Assembly: GCF_001550095.1 (NCBI RefSeq)
Contig: NZ_LRUC01000052.1
Location: 186,001-250,000 of the forward strand
Source: Celeribacter ethanolicus
GTDB lineage: Bacteria; Pseudomonadota; Alphaproteobacteria; Rhodobacterales; Rhodobacteraceae
DNA length: 64,000 nt
Reading direction: 5' to 3'
Positions 8,727-16,723 of the stretch are shown in pieces; positions within the stretch are counted from its first letter, which is position 1, and each line of letters begins with the position of its first letter. The notes beneath the pieces are model-generated. The model was not told the DNA's origin, made no database searches, and worked only from the letters and a program-made list of their open reading frames with translations. A program made the position numbers and the translations under genes.

Positions 8727-10244
8727 ATGCTGGATCATCTCGAATATTCCGCACCGAAACCGAAGGTCATCTCCGGTGCGAAAGAAGACTGGGAACTCGT
8801 GATCGGGATGGAAATCCATGCGCAGGTCGCCTCCGAGGCGAAACTGTTTTCCGGCGCGTCCACCGGTTTCGGCGCAGAACCCAACTCGCATGTGTCCTTC
8901 GTGGATGCGGCGATGCCGGGCATGTTGCCGGTGATCAACGAATATTGCGTCGAACAGGCGGTGCGCACCGGGCTGGGCCTCAAGGCCGACATCAACCTGT
9001 TCTCCGCCTTTGACCGCAAGAACTACTTCTACCCCGACCTGCCGCAGGGCTATCAGATTTCCCAGCTTTACCACCCGATCGTGGGCGAAGGTGAAGTGAT
9101 CGTAGATATGGAGCCGGGTGTCGCCCGCAAGGTGCGGATCGAGCGCATTCACCTCGAACAGGACGCCGGCAAGTCGATCCACGACATGGACCCGACGATG
9201 TCTTTCGTCGACCTGAACCGCACCGGTGTGGCGCTGATGGAGATCGTCTCGCGCCCCGATATTCGCGGGCCGGAAGAGGCCGCCGCTTACGTGCTGAAAC
9301 TGCGCCAGATCCTGCGCTACTTGGGCACCTGCGATGGCAACATGCAGAACGGCAACCTGCGCGCCGACGTGAACGTGTCGGTCTGTCGTCCGGGTCAGTA
9401 TGAGAAATACCAGGAGACGCAGGATTTCTCGCATCTCGGCACCCGTTGCGAGATCAAGAACATGAACTCCACGCGCTTCATTCAGGCCGCCATCGACTAT
9501 GAGGCCCGTCGCCAGATCGCCATTCTCGAAGACGGCGGCACGGTCGATCAGGAAACCCGTCTCTATGACGCGGCCAAGAACGAAACCCGTTCGATGCGCT
9601 CGAAAGAAGAGGCGCATGACTACCGCTATTTCCCCTGCCCCGACTTGCTCCCGCTGGAGATCGAACAGGCGTGGGTGGACGACATCGCCAAAACCCTGCC
9701 AGAGCTGCCGGACGAGAAGAAAGCACGTTTCGTCAAGGACTTCGGCCTGTCGGAATATGACGCGGGCGTCTTGACCGCCGACACGGTGAACGCGGATTTC
9801 TTCGAGAAAGTCGTGGCGGTCGGCGAGGATGGCAAGCTCTCCGCCAACTGGGTGATCAACGAGCTGTTCGGTCGTCTGAAAAAGGACGACACGGATATTG
9901 CGGAAAGCCCGGTCAGCCCGGAGCAACTCGGCGAGATCGTCAAGCTGATCAAGGCGGACACGATCTCCGGCAAGATCGCGAAAGACCTGTTTGAGATCGT
10001 CTACACCGAGGGCGGCAACCCCGCTGAGATCGTCGAAGCGCGCGGCATGAAACAGGTGACGGACACCGGTGCCATTGAGGTCGCCGTAGACGAAATCATC
10101 GCCGCCAACCCGGCGCAGGTCGAAAAGGCCCAAGCCAACCCGAAACTCGCGGGCTGGTTCGTCGGTCAGGTGATGAAAGCCACTGGCGGCAAGGCCAACC
10201 CGAAAGCGGTGGACGAGCTGGTCAAATCCAAACTCGGCCTTTGA
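8727..10244 (+). CDS. gatB: Aspartyl/glutamyl-tRNA amidotransferase subunit B
   Basis: GatB is the tRNA-binding and kinase subunit of the GatCAB complex, which turns misacylated Glu-tRNA(Gln) or Asp-tRNA(Asn) into Gln- or Asn-tRNA in bacteria lacking the direct synthetases. The 505 residues match the family length. The N-terminal [13 protein letters not shown], the glycine-rich LPQGYQISQ stretch and [10 protein letters not shown] are hallmark segments, and the C-terminal helical GatB/YqeY tail ends in [11 protein letters not shown]. The frame is open far upstream, but the start at 8727 is supported by AAAGGA seven bases before it and by family N-termini; an ATG six bases earlier is too close to that site. 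gatA and gatC are not in the window. A strong terminator follows. Confidence 0.95.
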   Translation: MLDHLEYSAPKPKVISGAKEDWELVIGMEIHAQVASEAKLFSGASTGFGAEPNSHVSFVDAAMPGMLPVINEYCVEQAVRTGLGLKADINLFSAFDRKNYFYPDLPQGYQISQLYHPIVGEGEVIVDMEPGVARKVRIERIHLEQDAGKSIHDMDPTMSFVDLNRTGVALMEIVSRPDIRGPEEAAAYVLKLRQILRYLGTCDGNMQNGNLRADVNVSVCRPGQYEKYQETQDFSHLGTRCEIKNMNSTRFIQAAIDYEARRQIAILEDGGTVDQETRLYDAAKNETRSMRSKEEAHDYRYFPCPDLLPLEIEQAWVDDIAKTLPELPDEKKARFVKDFGLSEYDAGVLTADTVNADFFEKVVAVGEDGKLSANWVINELFGRLKKDDTDIAESPVSPEQLGEIVKLIKADTISGKIAKDLFEIVYTEGGNPAEIVEARGMKQVTDTGAIEVAVDEIIAANPAQVEKAQANPKLAGWFVGQVMKATGGKANPKAVDELVKSKLGL

Positions 10245-10260
10245 AACAAAGCCAAACATC

Positions 10261-10299
10261 AAAAGCCGTCCTTCACGTGTGAGAGTAGGGCGGCTTTTT
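10261..10299 (+). terminator. Rho-independent terminator after gatB
   Basis: AAAAGCCGTCC pairs with GGGCGGCTTTT (one G-U) across a short loop, and the 3' arm runs into five T residues. It lies 16 bases after the gatB stop and before the thioesterase gene. Confidence 0.8.
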
Positions 10300-10316
10300 C
10301 ATATCAGGAGCACAGC

Positions 10317-10802
10317 ATGACACTCCCCGCCCCGCATATCTCCACGCTGATCGACGTCCGCCCTGAGTGGGTGGATTACAACGGCCACATCAACATGGCC
10401 TATTACGCCGTGATCATGGATTTGGGCGGCGATCAGATGTACCCACTGATCGGGCTGGGCGAGACCTACGCCAAGACGCAACACCACACGAGCTACACCG
10501 CCGAGGTGCACATCTGTTACAAGCGCGAGCTGAAACTGGGTGACCGGGTGCGGGTACAGACGCAGTTGTTGGATTTCGATGCGAAACGCATGGTGCTATT
10601 TCACGAGATCCATCACGAGGACGGCTGGATCGCCGCCACCGCCGAAGAGCTGCTCTTGCATATCGACATGTCCGGCCCGCGTGTCGTGCCCTTCCCGCCG
10701 GGAATCGTGCAAAAGCTCTCGGCGCTGAAACAAGCCCACTCTGCCCTTCCCCGACCGGCGCAGGCAGGACGGTCGATTTCGCTGACCAACACAGCCGCCT
10801 AG
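10317..10802 (+). CDS. Hot-dog fold acyl-CoA thioesterase (4HBT type)
   Basis: This 161-residue protein has the 4-hydroxybenzoyl-CoA-thioesterase-like hot-dog fold. The hallmark is VDYNGHINMAYYAVIMD at residues 19-35, with D20 as the catalytic acid beside the HINMA helix. The later strand VHICYKRELKLGDRVRV is the usual second strand. A C-terminal tail after residue 135 is Pro/Arg-rich and probably disordered. Related proteins hydrolyse betainyl-CoA or other short acyl-CoAs next to carnitine dehydrogenase genes, but no such gene is present here, so the substrate is open. AGGAG lies at normal spacing. The gene stands alone behind the gatB terminator. Confidence 0.8.
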   Translation: MTLPAPHISTLIDVRPEWVDYNGHINMAYYAVIMDLGGDQMYPLIGLGETYAKTQHHTSYTAEVHICYKRELKLGDRVRVQTQLLDFDAKRMVLFHEIHHEDGWIAATAEELLLHIDMSGPRVVPFPPGIVQKLSALKQAHSALPRPAQAGRSISLTNTAA

Positions 10803-10830
10803 AACACAACCTGAGGCGTCAATCCCTTGT

Positions 10831-10846
10831 TAAGCCCATGGGCTTA
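10831..10846. promoter_or_regulatory. 16-bp perfect palindrome, possible operator of first DUF4177 gene
   Basis: TAAGCCCATGGGCTTA is a perfect 16-bp palindrome 26 bases upstream of the first DUF4177 start (10872), directly after CTTGT. A symmetric site of this length in a short leader suits a dimeric regulator. It could also form an RNA stem. No regulator gene can be tied to it. Confidence 0.35.
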
Positions 10847-10871
10847 TTGTGCTCCGGGGAAGGAGACCGCC

Positions 10872-11138
10872 ATGTCGCATTTCGAATACAAAGCCATCCC
10901 CGCGCCGCATGACGGCGAAGCCACCTCCGCCGCGCAGACGCCGGAGGCCCGGCTTGCGGAGGCGGTGACCACGCGCCTCAACGCCATGGCCGCCGAGGGC
11001 TGGATCTATCTGCGCTCCGACGCATTCGCGCTCAACGGCGTGGAGGGCAAACAGGCCGTGCTGATCTTTCGCCGGGAAAGCGATTTCGGTGTCTTCGCCG
11101 CCGACAAGCCAGAATACGGCACGTTCGTCGCAGAATAA
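10872..11138 (+). CDS. DUF4177 domain protein, first of two
   Basis: This small 88-residue cytoplasmic protein has no signal or membrane segment. Its core matches the DUF4177 pattern: an aromatic-rich first strand (FEYKAIPAP), a helix, then NAMAAEGWIYLRSDA and a closing strand KQAVLIFRRE. The middle motif Ala-Glu-Gly-Trp followed by a beta-strand is the family's signature. The start at 10872 is set by AGGAG at normal spacing; a longer frame from 10827 runs through the palindromic leader and was rejected. It is paired with a longer paralogue 233 bp downstream. No biochemical function is known to me for the family. Confidence 0.7.
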   Translation: MSHFEYKAIPAPHDGEATSAAQTPEARLAEAVTTRLNAMAAEGWIYLRSDAFALNGVEGKQAVLIFRRESDFGVFAADKPEYGTFVAE

Positions 11139-11315
11139 GGCAGCGCACCCCAAAACTGAGCCACGAGGATTTTGGCGCGGCGCGTGCGGCGCTCATATGT
11201 TGCACCTGTGACACGGTCTCCCGCCACATCTCCTGTCTCAGCGATCGGGCGGCAGGCTTTCGGCACGGCTCTGCCGATCTGACGCGCGCGTGATCCATCT
11301 GTGGCCCGGCCCGGC

Positions 11316-11343
11316 TTGACCCGGGCGCAGGGGCCGCTAAACC
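11316..11343 (+). promoter_or_regulatory. Candidate sigma-70-type promoter for second DUF4177 gene
   Basis: TTGACC (-35) is separated by 16 bases from TAAACC (-10), placing a start of transcription some 20-25 bases before the ATG at 11372. The -35 matches the consensus in five of six positions and the -10 in four of six. The rest of the 233-bp gap shows nothing else I can name. Confidence 0.4.
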
Positions 11344-11371
11344 TTGCGCCAAAGGCAAGGAGACCCCCGCG

Positions 11372-11827
11372 ATGCCCCGTTTCGAATACCTGACCGTACC
11401 CGCGCCGCGCAAAGGCGAGAAAGCCAAAGGCGTGAAAACCCCGGAAGCACGCATCGCGCAGGCCATGCAGAGCCTCCTCAACGAAAAGGGCGCCGAGGGC
11501 TGGGAGTATCTGCGCGCCGATCTGGTGCCGATGGAGGAACGCGCCGGGATCACTTCGAAGACCGTGAGCTACCACACGGTTCTGGTGTTCCGCCGCGAAC
11601 GCGACGCCACAGACGTCAGCCGGGTGTTCAGCGCCTATCCCGACACGGAGGAGACCAGCGACACGACCGACGAGACCAGGCCCGCGCGCCGCTCCCCGGT
11701 CGCGGACCGCAACGCCCCGCCCCCCGCCGTCCCCTTCCCCGCCAAGGTGGAGAAAGGTGCGGGCGCCCAGGCGCGCAAACTGTCCCCCGAAGTGGCAGAG
11801 GAAATCGCGGAAGATCGCGAATCCTGA
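11372..11827 (+). CDS. DUF4177 domain protein with acidic/Pro-rich tail, second of two
   Basis: This 151-residue protein is a paralogue of the gene at 10872. The first 75 residues align with it throughout: FEYLTVPAPRKGEK against FEYKAIPAPHDGEA, EKGAEGWEYLRADL against AAEGWIYLRSDA, and TVLVFRRE against AVLIFRRE. It adds about 75 residues of Thr/Asp/Pro-rich, probably flexible sequence ending in a short helix. AAGGAGA sits eight bases before the start. Its stop abuts the stop of the convergent bolA without a gap. The pair is probably a local duplication in which one copy gained a tail. Function unknown. Confidence 0.7.
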   Translation: MPRFEYLTVPAPRKGEKAKGVKTPEARIAQAMQSLLNEKGAEGWEYLRADLVPMEERAGITSKTVSYHTVLVFRRERDATDVSRVFSAYPDTEETSDTTDETRPARRSPVADRNAPPPAVPFPAKVEKGAGAQARKLSPEVAEEIAEDRES

Positions 11828-12085
11828 TCACACATCCAGATCGAGCGCCAGCGCATGAATGCGCGGCACGAGATCGCCCAGCGCCTTGTGCACCATGCGG
11901 TGCCGCATGACCCGCGACTGGCCGGTAAAACCCGCCGCGCGGATTTTCACGTTGAAATGCGTCTCGCCCGAGGCGCCCTCGACACCGGCATGTCCGGCAT
12001 GGCGCGCGCTGTCGTCAACGACCTCCAACACACTGGGTTGAAAAGCCTTTTCAAGTCGGTCACGCATTTGATCGGCAATCTTCAT
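11828..12085 (-). CDS. bolA: BolA family protein
   Basis: This 85-residue protein is the family's usual size. BolA proteins pair with monothiol glutaredoxins, bind a shared [2Fe-2S] cluster and take part in iron-sulfur trafficking or stress-linked gene control in the cytoplasm. The helix-turn-helix-like class II KH core is visible: the conserved HFNVKI strand and QSRVMRHRMVHKAL, where the invariant His of the RHR-V region is a cluster ligand. An internal Gly/Ala/Glu-rich loop precedes it. The start at 12085 follows an AGGGG site. It is divergent from the J-domain gene across 69 bp, an arrangement often seen in this group, and its stop touches the DUF4177 gene. Confidence 0.9.
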   Translation of the reverse strand: MKIADQMRDRLEKAFQPSVLEVVDDSARHAGHAGVEGASGETHFNVKIRAAGFTGQSRVMRHRMVHKALGDLVPRIHALALDLDV

Positions 12086-12154
12086 GCTCTGCCCCTTTCG
12101 CATTTGGCCTTTCTCATCTAAAGTCTCGCGTCCGAGTCGAAAAGGTTGAGGCAG

Positions 12155-12790
12155 ATGGATAAAAAAGATCCTTTCGGTTTTGATATGTCGGTATCTTCCG
12201 CGAAAAAGAACAAGCGCGGAGGGCGACGCGGCATGTCTGGCGCGTTCGAGACCTCCAAGCGGACCTGCGAGTGGGAGGGCTGCAACGAGCCGGGGCAGTA
12301 TCGCGCGCCGCGCTCTCCGGATCATCTGGACGAGTACAAATGGTTCTGCAAGGAACACGTGCGCGAATATAATTTGCAGTGGAATTTCTTCACCAATGCG
12401 ACCGAGGCCGAGATGGATGCGGCCTACAAGTCGTCGCAGACGGGCGATCGCCCGACCCAGCCCTTCGGGCGCAAATCGGTGGAGCAACGCGCCTGGGAGC
12501 GCCTCGGCATCGACGATGCCCATGAGGTCCTGGGAGAGAATGCGACACGCAACCCGGGCAAATCCGACCCGAGCGCGCCGACCCGCAAGCTGCCGCCCGT
12601 CGAGCGTCAGGCCATCGACATTCTCGAGGCCAAGGACCACTGGACCAAGGCGGAGATCAAGAAACAGTACCGCGCCCTCATCAAGGTGTTGCATCCGGAC
12701 GTGAACGGCGGCGACCGCTCGCAGGAAGAGCAGTTGCAACAGGTGGTCTGGGCCTGGGATCAGCTCAAGGACAGCCGCTGGTTCAAGTAA
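12155..12790 (+). CDS. J-domain protein with N-terminal Cys/His motif
   Basis: This 211-residue protein has its J domain at the C-terminus (residues about 150-210): YRALIKVLHPDVNGGD contains the HPD tripeptide needed to stimulate DnaK ATPase. The N-terminal half has a Cys/His set, TCEWEGCNEPGQ followed by WFCKEHVREYN, compatible with one zinc site. This N-terminal part is typical of alphaproteobacterial DnaJ-like proteins beside bolA rather than of classical DnaJ, which has its J domain first. The ATG at 12155 follows GAGG; a TTG nine bases upstream is a weaker choice. It probably brings particular clients to DnaK, but the client is not known. A terminator follows at 12812. Confidence 0.8.
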   Translation: MDKKDPFGFDMSVSSAKKNKRGGRRGMSGAFETSKRTCEWEGCNEPGQYRAPRSPDHLDEYKWFCKEHVREYNLQWNFFTNATEAEMDAAYKSSQTGDRPTQPFGRKSVEQRAWERLGIDDAHEVLGENATRNPGKSDPSAPTRKLPPVERQAIDILEAKDHWTKAEIKKQYRALIKVLHPDVNGGDRSQEEQLQQVVWAWDQLKDSRWFK

Positions 12791-12811
12791 AACCCGACAT
12801 GGCAGCCGCCG

Positions 12812-12836
12812 AAAGCCGCCCTCCGGGGCGGTTTTT
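12812..12836 (+). terminator. Rho-independent terminator after J-domain gene
   Basis: AAAGCCGCCC pairs with GGGCGGTTTTT around a four-base TCCG loop, beginning 22 bases after the stop of the J-domain gene. The 3' arm ends in five T residues. Confidence 0.85.
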
Positions 12837-12918
12837 CATGTGTCTGGCAGTTTTCAACATCCCGGTAACTTTCACCGTCTATCCCGGAGATCAGTCTTTT
12901 TGGGAGAGGCGGAGGCCG

Positions 12919-13467
12919 ATGAAACGCGCATCACATCACATATCACATATCGTCTGGGACACAGGCTTTCATCTGTCCTTCGTCTGGACCAGTGTGGTGA
13001 GCCTGCGCCTCTCGGCCTATGACCATTTCATGCGGGAGTTTGGGCGCGACACCACGGTTTTGTTGATGACTGTCGCAATCGTTGCCGCGACACTCATCGG
13101 CCCGCGCCTGCGCCCGTTCTGGGCCTCGGGACCGATCAATGTGTTCTGGGCGGCCTCCGTCACCTCGCTTCTGGCCTCGGGAACGGCGCTGGCCTTTACT
13201 CAGACGGTCAGGATTCTGGTCTTCGGCGATCCCTTGCTCAGCTTCCTGTCGCTGCCAGTGACCTTCGCCGCAGCGGCCTTTCTCGTGCCAATCGAGCTGA
13301 TCTCTCACCCGATGGCCGCACTCGCCTGGGGGATGGGCAGCGTGCTCACCGCGGCCCTCGCCCGGCTGAGCCTGCGCCCCGGACATCGGGGGCCGCCAAG
13401 CCCCCCGCGCCTCAATGCCCGGCGTCCCCTGCCTTTTGCCCGCGCACGGCACGGATCAGCGGGTTGA
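12919..13467 (+). CDS. Predicted inner-membrane protein, about four helices, function unknown
   Basis: This protein is 182 residues from the ATG at 12919, which follows GGAGG at short spacing; longer frames run back through the terminator and were rejected. Hydrophobic segments lie at about residues 40-58 (TTVLLMTVAIVAATLIGP), 66-84, 95-120 and 128-148. The N-terminus is His-rich (ASHHISHIVWD). The C-terminal 35 residues are basic and Pro-rich and overlap the 3' end of the convergent DUF808 gene by 56 bases, so the tail may be fortuitous coding. I recognise no family. Confidence 0.5.
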   Translation: MKRASHHISHIVWDTGFHLSFVWTSVVSLRLSAYDHFMREFGRDTTVLLMTVAIVAATLIGPRLRPFWASGPINVFWAASVTSLLASGTALAFTQTVRILVFGDPLLSFLSLPVTFAAAAFLVPIELISHPMAALAWGMGSVLTAALARLSLRPGHRGPPSPPRLNARRPLPFARARHGSAG

Positions 13468-14389
13468 TCCCTTTCGCCACGACCGGAGTGAGGATCAGGC
13501 CATAAACGAGGCCGAAAATGCCATCGAAAAACGCGGTGACGCCCCATTGGACAAAACCTTGCGCCGCAGCGGCCGCCTCCGCCGCAAGAACGGACACATG
13601 ATGGATCGCCTCATAGGGCTGATGCATCCCCAGCTCGTGCAACCCATGGATCACGATGGAGCCTCCGACCCAGATCATCGCCGCCGTGCCGACGATCATC
13701 AGGAGCTTCATGAACAGCGGCATGAATTTGACGATGCCGCGCCCCAGCGCACGCGTCACGGAGAGCCGTCCGACCCGGCTGAGCCAGAGACCGAAATCGT
13801 CCGCCTTCACGATCAGCGCCACACCGCCATACACCACCGCCGTGATGATGAGCCCGGCCAGCGCCAGCGCACCTGCCTCGACCCAGATCGACTGGCCCGG
13901 TTCGAGAGCGGCGAGGATGATGGTCATGATTTCGGCGGAGAGGATGAAATCGGTTTTCACCGCACCCGCCACCTTTTGCTCCTCGAGATGGCTCGGATCG
14001 CCATTCATCACCTGCCCGTCGGCATGCGGCGTGTGCGGCTTGAACAGGTGATAGACCTTTTCCGCGCCCTCGAAACACAGGTAGGAGCCGCCAAGCATCA
14101 AGAGCGGCGTGATCAGCCAGGGCGCAAAGCTCGACAGCAGAAGCGCCAGCGGCAACAGGATCACCAGCTTGTTGCGGACCGAACCGAGCGCGATCTTGCC
14201 CACGATGGGCAATTCACGCGCAGGAGCAAAGCCATGGACGTATTTCGGCGTCACCGCCGCGTCGTCGATCACCGCGCCGGCTGCCTTGGCCGAGGCCTTG
14301 GCCGCCTGCCCGGCCACGTCATCGACCTGCGCCGCCGCCACTTTCGCAATCCCTGCGACATCGTCCAGAAGAGCCAGAAGGCCGCTCAT
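13412..14389 (-). CDS. DUF808 (YedI-like) inner-membrane protein
   Basis: This 325-residue protein is the typical length and layout of the DUF808/YedI family. The hallmark N-terminus is [19 protein letters not shown], followed by an Ala-rich segment and [25 protein letters not shown]. About seven hydrophobic helices follow, one with [17 protein letters not shown], a strongly conserved family segment. The start at 14389 fits family N-termini; an open frame extends upstream but has no matching sequence. Its role is not established; members are thought to be transport-like membrane proteins. It is divergent from cobS and overlaps the small membrane-protein gene at its 3' end. Confidence 0.85.
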   Translation of the reverse strand: MSGLLALLDDVAGIAKVAAAQVDDVAGQAAKASAKAAGAVIDDAAVTPKYVHGFAPARELPIVGKIALGSVRNKLVILLPLALLLSSFAPWLITPLLMLGGSYLCFEGAEKVYHLFKPHTPHADGQVMNGDPSHLEEQKVAGAVKTDFILSAEIMTIILAALEPGQSIWVEAGALALAGLIITAVVYGGVALIVKADDFGLWLSRVGRLSVTRALGRGIVKFMPLFMKLLMIVGTAAMIWVGGSIVIHGLHELGMHQPYEAIHHVSVLAAEAAAAAQGFVQWGVTAFFDGIFGLVYGLILTPVVAKGINPLIRAVRGQKAGDAGH

Positions 14390-14616
14390 GCCAATCCCCT
14401 TTGTCAAAGCTTTGCCGCAATGTAGGCGGCGCGGGCAACGAGGCAAAGCCCCCGAAGCGGGGAATTTTGCCGCGTCCGCATGCATCTTCGTCACAGGCCG
14501 CCGTTTTCTGGCATCCCCCTTTGAGCATTTCTGCGACGCCTCGCCCCTTGCACCCGCCGCCCCGACAGGGCAAGAAGTCAGGTGAGTTCCAAATTTTCAA
14601 GAAAACGGGCAAGATC

Positions 14617-15585
14617 ATGGACGCGACCGCAAAACCGACCGAAACCATTTCCGTTCGCGATGTTTTCGGCATCGACACCGACATGACCGTGAAAGGCTTC
14701 GCCGAGCCGACCGACCGCGTGCCCGCGCTTGACCCGACCTACAAATTCGATCCGGACACCACGCTGGCGATCCTTGCCGGCTTTTCCCACAACCGCCGCG
14801 TGATGATCCAGGGCTATCACGGCACCGGCAAATCCACCCATATCGAACAGGTCGCCTCCCGGCTGAACTGGCCCTCCGTGCGCGTCAACCTCGACAGCCA
14901 CATTTCCCGGATCGACCTGATCGGGAAAGACGCGATCAAGCTCGTGGACGGCAAGCAGATCACCGTGTTTCAGGAAGGCATCCTGCCCTGGGCCCTGCGC
15001 AACCCCTGCGCCATCGTGTTCGACGAATACGATGCGGGCCGCGCCGACGTGATGTTCGTGATCCAGCGCGTGCTGGAAACCGACGGCAAACTCACCCTTC
15101 TGGACCAGAACGAGGTGATCACGCCGAACCCGTATTTCCGCCTCTTCGCCACGGCCAACACCGTCGGCCTCGGCGACACGACGGGTCTTTATCACGGCAC
15201 GCAACAGATCAACCAAGCGCAGATGGACCGCTGGTCGCTCGTCGCCACGCTCAACTACCTGAGCCACGACGCCGAAGCCGCCATCGTCCTGTCGAAAGCG
15301 CCGCATTACAACAATGAAAAAGGCCGCAAGCAGATCAACCAGATGGTTGCCGTGGCCGATCTCACTCGTACTGCCTTCATGAACGGCGATCTTTCGACCG
15401 TGATGAGCCCGCGGACGGTGATCACATGGGCGCAGAACGCGGAGATCTTCCGCAACATCGGCTATGCTTTCCGCCTGACCTTCCTCAACAAATGCGATGA
15501 GTTGGAACGTCAGACCGTGGCCGAGTTCTATCAACGCTGTTTCGATGAAGAACTGCCCGAGTCGGCGGTCTCTCTGGCCGGGTAA
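14617..15585 (+). CDS. cobS: Aerobic cobaltochelatase subunit CobS
   Basis: CobS is the AAA+ ATPase subunit of the CobN-CobS-CobT cobaltochelatase, which inserts Co2+ into hydrogenobyrinic acid a,c-diamide in the aerobic cobalamin pathway. The 322 residues match the family. The Walker A motif is GYHGTGKST at residues 66-74. Walker B is IVFDEYDAG. Sensor and arginine-finger regions follow around [12 protein letters not shown] and MDRWSLVA. It resembles the magnesium-chelatase I subunit. The start at 14617 matches family N-termini ([12 protein letters not shown]). cobT lies 1.9 kb downstream on the same strand, separated by two small secreted-protein genes and an opposite-strand reductase; cobN is not in the window. 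Confidence 0.95.
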   Translation: MDATAKPTETISVRDVFGIDTDMTVKGFAEPTDRVPALDPTYKFDPDTTLAILAGFSHNRRVMIQGYHGTGKSTHIEQVASRLNWPSVRVNLDSHISRIDLIGKDAIKLVDGKQITVFQEGILPWALRNPCAIVFDEYDAGRADVMFVIQRVLETDGKLTLLDQNEVITPNPYFRLFATANTVGLGDTTGLYHGTQQINQAQMDRWSLVATLNYLSHDAEAAIVLSKAPHYNNEKGRKQINQMVAVADLTRTAFMNGDLSTVMSPRTVITWAQNAEIFRNIGYAFRLTFLNKCDELERQTVAEFYQRCFDEELPESAVSLAG

Positions 15586-15607
15586 TCTCTCCGCCATTCC
15601 ATGCGTC

Positions 15608-15633
15608 AAAGCGGGCCTTCGGGTCCGCTTTTT
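15608..15633 (+). terminator. Rho-independent terminator after cobS
   Basis: AGCGGGCC pairs with GGTCCGCT (one G-U) around a TTCG-type loop, ending in five T residues, 22 bases after the cobS stop. It separates cobS from the frameshifted gene that follows. Confidence 0.8.
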
Positions 15634-15709
15634 CTTTGTGACCAAAGGCGTAACGCAACGCACGCCGTGGTTAAACGGCTGGCAACCAATTTGTGCCACG
15701 CTCTCTGCC

Positions 15710-16106
15710 ATGCGTGGACTTGCGATCATACTCGCCGCGACAGTCACAACCCTGCTTGCGGCCCTGCCCGCCCCGGCCATCCCGGCTCGGGAGATGGATC
15801 CTATCGCGCGTGAGTTCGCCTATTGCGTAGGGCGTCTTTCGGCCACGATGGAGCACCAATGGCTGCTCTCCGATCCCGCCTCCGATCTGACCGAACGCCA
15901 ACGCGGCGCGATGATTTCGCTGTTGGAAACGGTCAGCCCGCCCGATCAGGGGGGGCGCGCTGATGACCCTTCGACTTTCGGCAAAATTCGCCCATGCCGA
16001 TCTGTTGCGCCGCGTCGCGTTCGAACAGGACCCGGCGCACGCCGAAACTACACAGAAGTACGCCGGAAACGCGCTTGGACGATGTCTCTCTCTGATCCTG
16101 ACCTAG
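15710..16106 (+). pseudogene. Small secreted protein gene, frameshifted at a G7 tract
   Basis: The N-terminus is intact: a signal peptide (MRGLAIILAATVTTLLAALP) and then DPIAREFAYCVGRLSA, which aligns with NPLARDFAYCAGRLSA of the next gene. The frame is lost at seven consecutive G residues, 15949-15955. One base out of frame the homology resumes: FAHADLLRRVAFEQDPAHAE matches the paralogue's VSQTELLALSRFSFDTEEAH, and NALGRCLSLIL matches SNIRHCRNMLL, with the stop at 16104-16106. Removing one G would give an intact product of 131 residues, close to the paralogue's 143. In the present frame the product continues with unrelated sequence to 16189. It could be a true pseudogene, a phase-variable tract or a base-call error in a homopolymer. 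Confidence 0.75.
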
Positions 16107-16213
16107 CGCCAAATCGTATATCTCGCGTATATACAAATTCCTTGCCAGACTCGCAAAACGCGCCTAGCCTCAATGTAACACTTCGATGACAAGGACAAAC
16201 ACAGAGACAGACC

Positions 16214-16645
16214 ATGCCCGAATTTCTCCACAGGTTTTCGATGCGAAAGACCCTTTGGGCGCTGGTGTTGCCCGCGCTGTGGAATGCTGTGTGGATACCT
16301 GCGGCGCAGGGCGCGCCTCAAAGCGATCCTCCGGTCGATCCTCGGGCAGACAATCCTTTGGCCCGCGATTTCGCCTATTGCGCCGGGCGGCTCTCGGCGG
16401 AGGCCGCGCATCGCGAAGACCGGGAGTTGATGGCGCTCAAACGCGCGATGCAAGACCTGCTTGCCGCCGTCATTGCACCGGAGACCGCGCCCTCCTATGA
16501 GGAATTGCGCATCGCGGGCCACGTCTCTCAGACCGAACTTCTGGCCTTGTCGCGGTTTTCCTTCGACACGGAAGAAGCGCATCGGGCCGAGACGCTGGCG
16601 GAAAGCAACATCCGCCACTGTCGGAACATGTTGCTGGGCGGCTAA
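16214..16645 (+). CDS. Small exported protein, intact paralogue of the frameshifted gene
   Basis: This 143-residue protein has a hydrophobic signal segment at about residues 10-34 (MRKTLWALVLPALWNAVW to AAQGA). The mature part is helical with two conserved Cys residues, FAYCAGRLSA and IRHCRNML, spaced like those of the upstream frameshifted copy. An internal ATG at 16241 is an alternative start that would begin directly at the signal peptide. The mature protein is about 110 residues and probably periplasmic. No family name comes to mind. The pair lies between cobS and cobT, but nothing ties it to cobalamin synthesis. A shared terminator separates it from the convergent reductase gene. Confidence 0.65.
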   Translation: MPEFLHRFSMRKTLWALVLPALWNAVWIPAAQGAPQSDPPVDPRADNPLARDFAYCAGRLSAEAAHREDRELMALKRAMQDLLAAVIAPETAPSYEELRIAGHVSQTELLALSRFSFDTEEAHRAETLAESNIRHCRNMLLGG

Positions 16646-16664
16646 ACTTCCTGAGTTGCGCAAA

Positions 16665-16693
16665 GAAAAAGGCCCGCTTTCGCGGGCCTTTCT
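16665..16693. terminator. Bidirectional terminator between secreted-protein gene and FMN reductase gene
   Basis: AAAGGCCCGC pairs perfectly with GCGGGCCTTT around TTTC. A-rich sequence on the left and T-rich sequence on the right make it usable in both directions; the two flanking genes are convergent (stops at 16645 and 16724). Confidence 0.8.
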
Positions 16694-16723
16694 GCCTGAT
16701 AAATGTGCGTGATTTTATAAGAA

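Noticed and set aside
16142-16171. TTGCCA / TAGCCT with a 17-base spacer as promoter of the intact secreted paralogue
   Set aside because: Distance fits, but the -10 match is poor and the region overlaps the tail of the out-of-frame reading of the upstream gene. Too weak to list.
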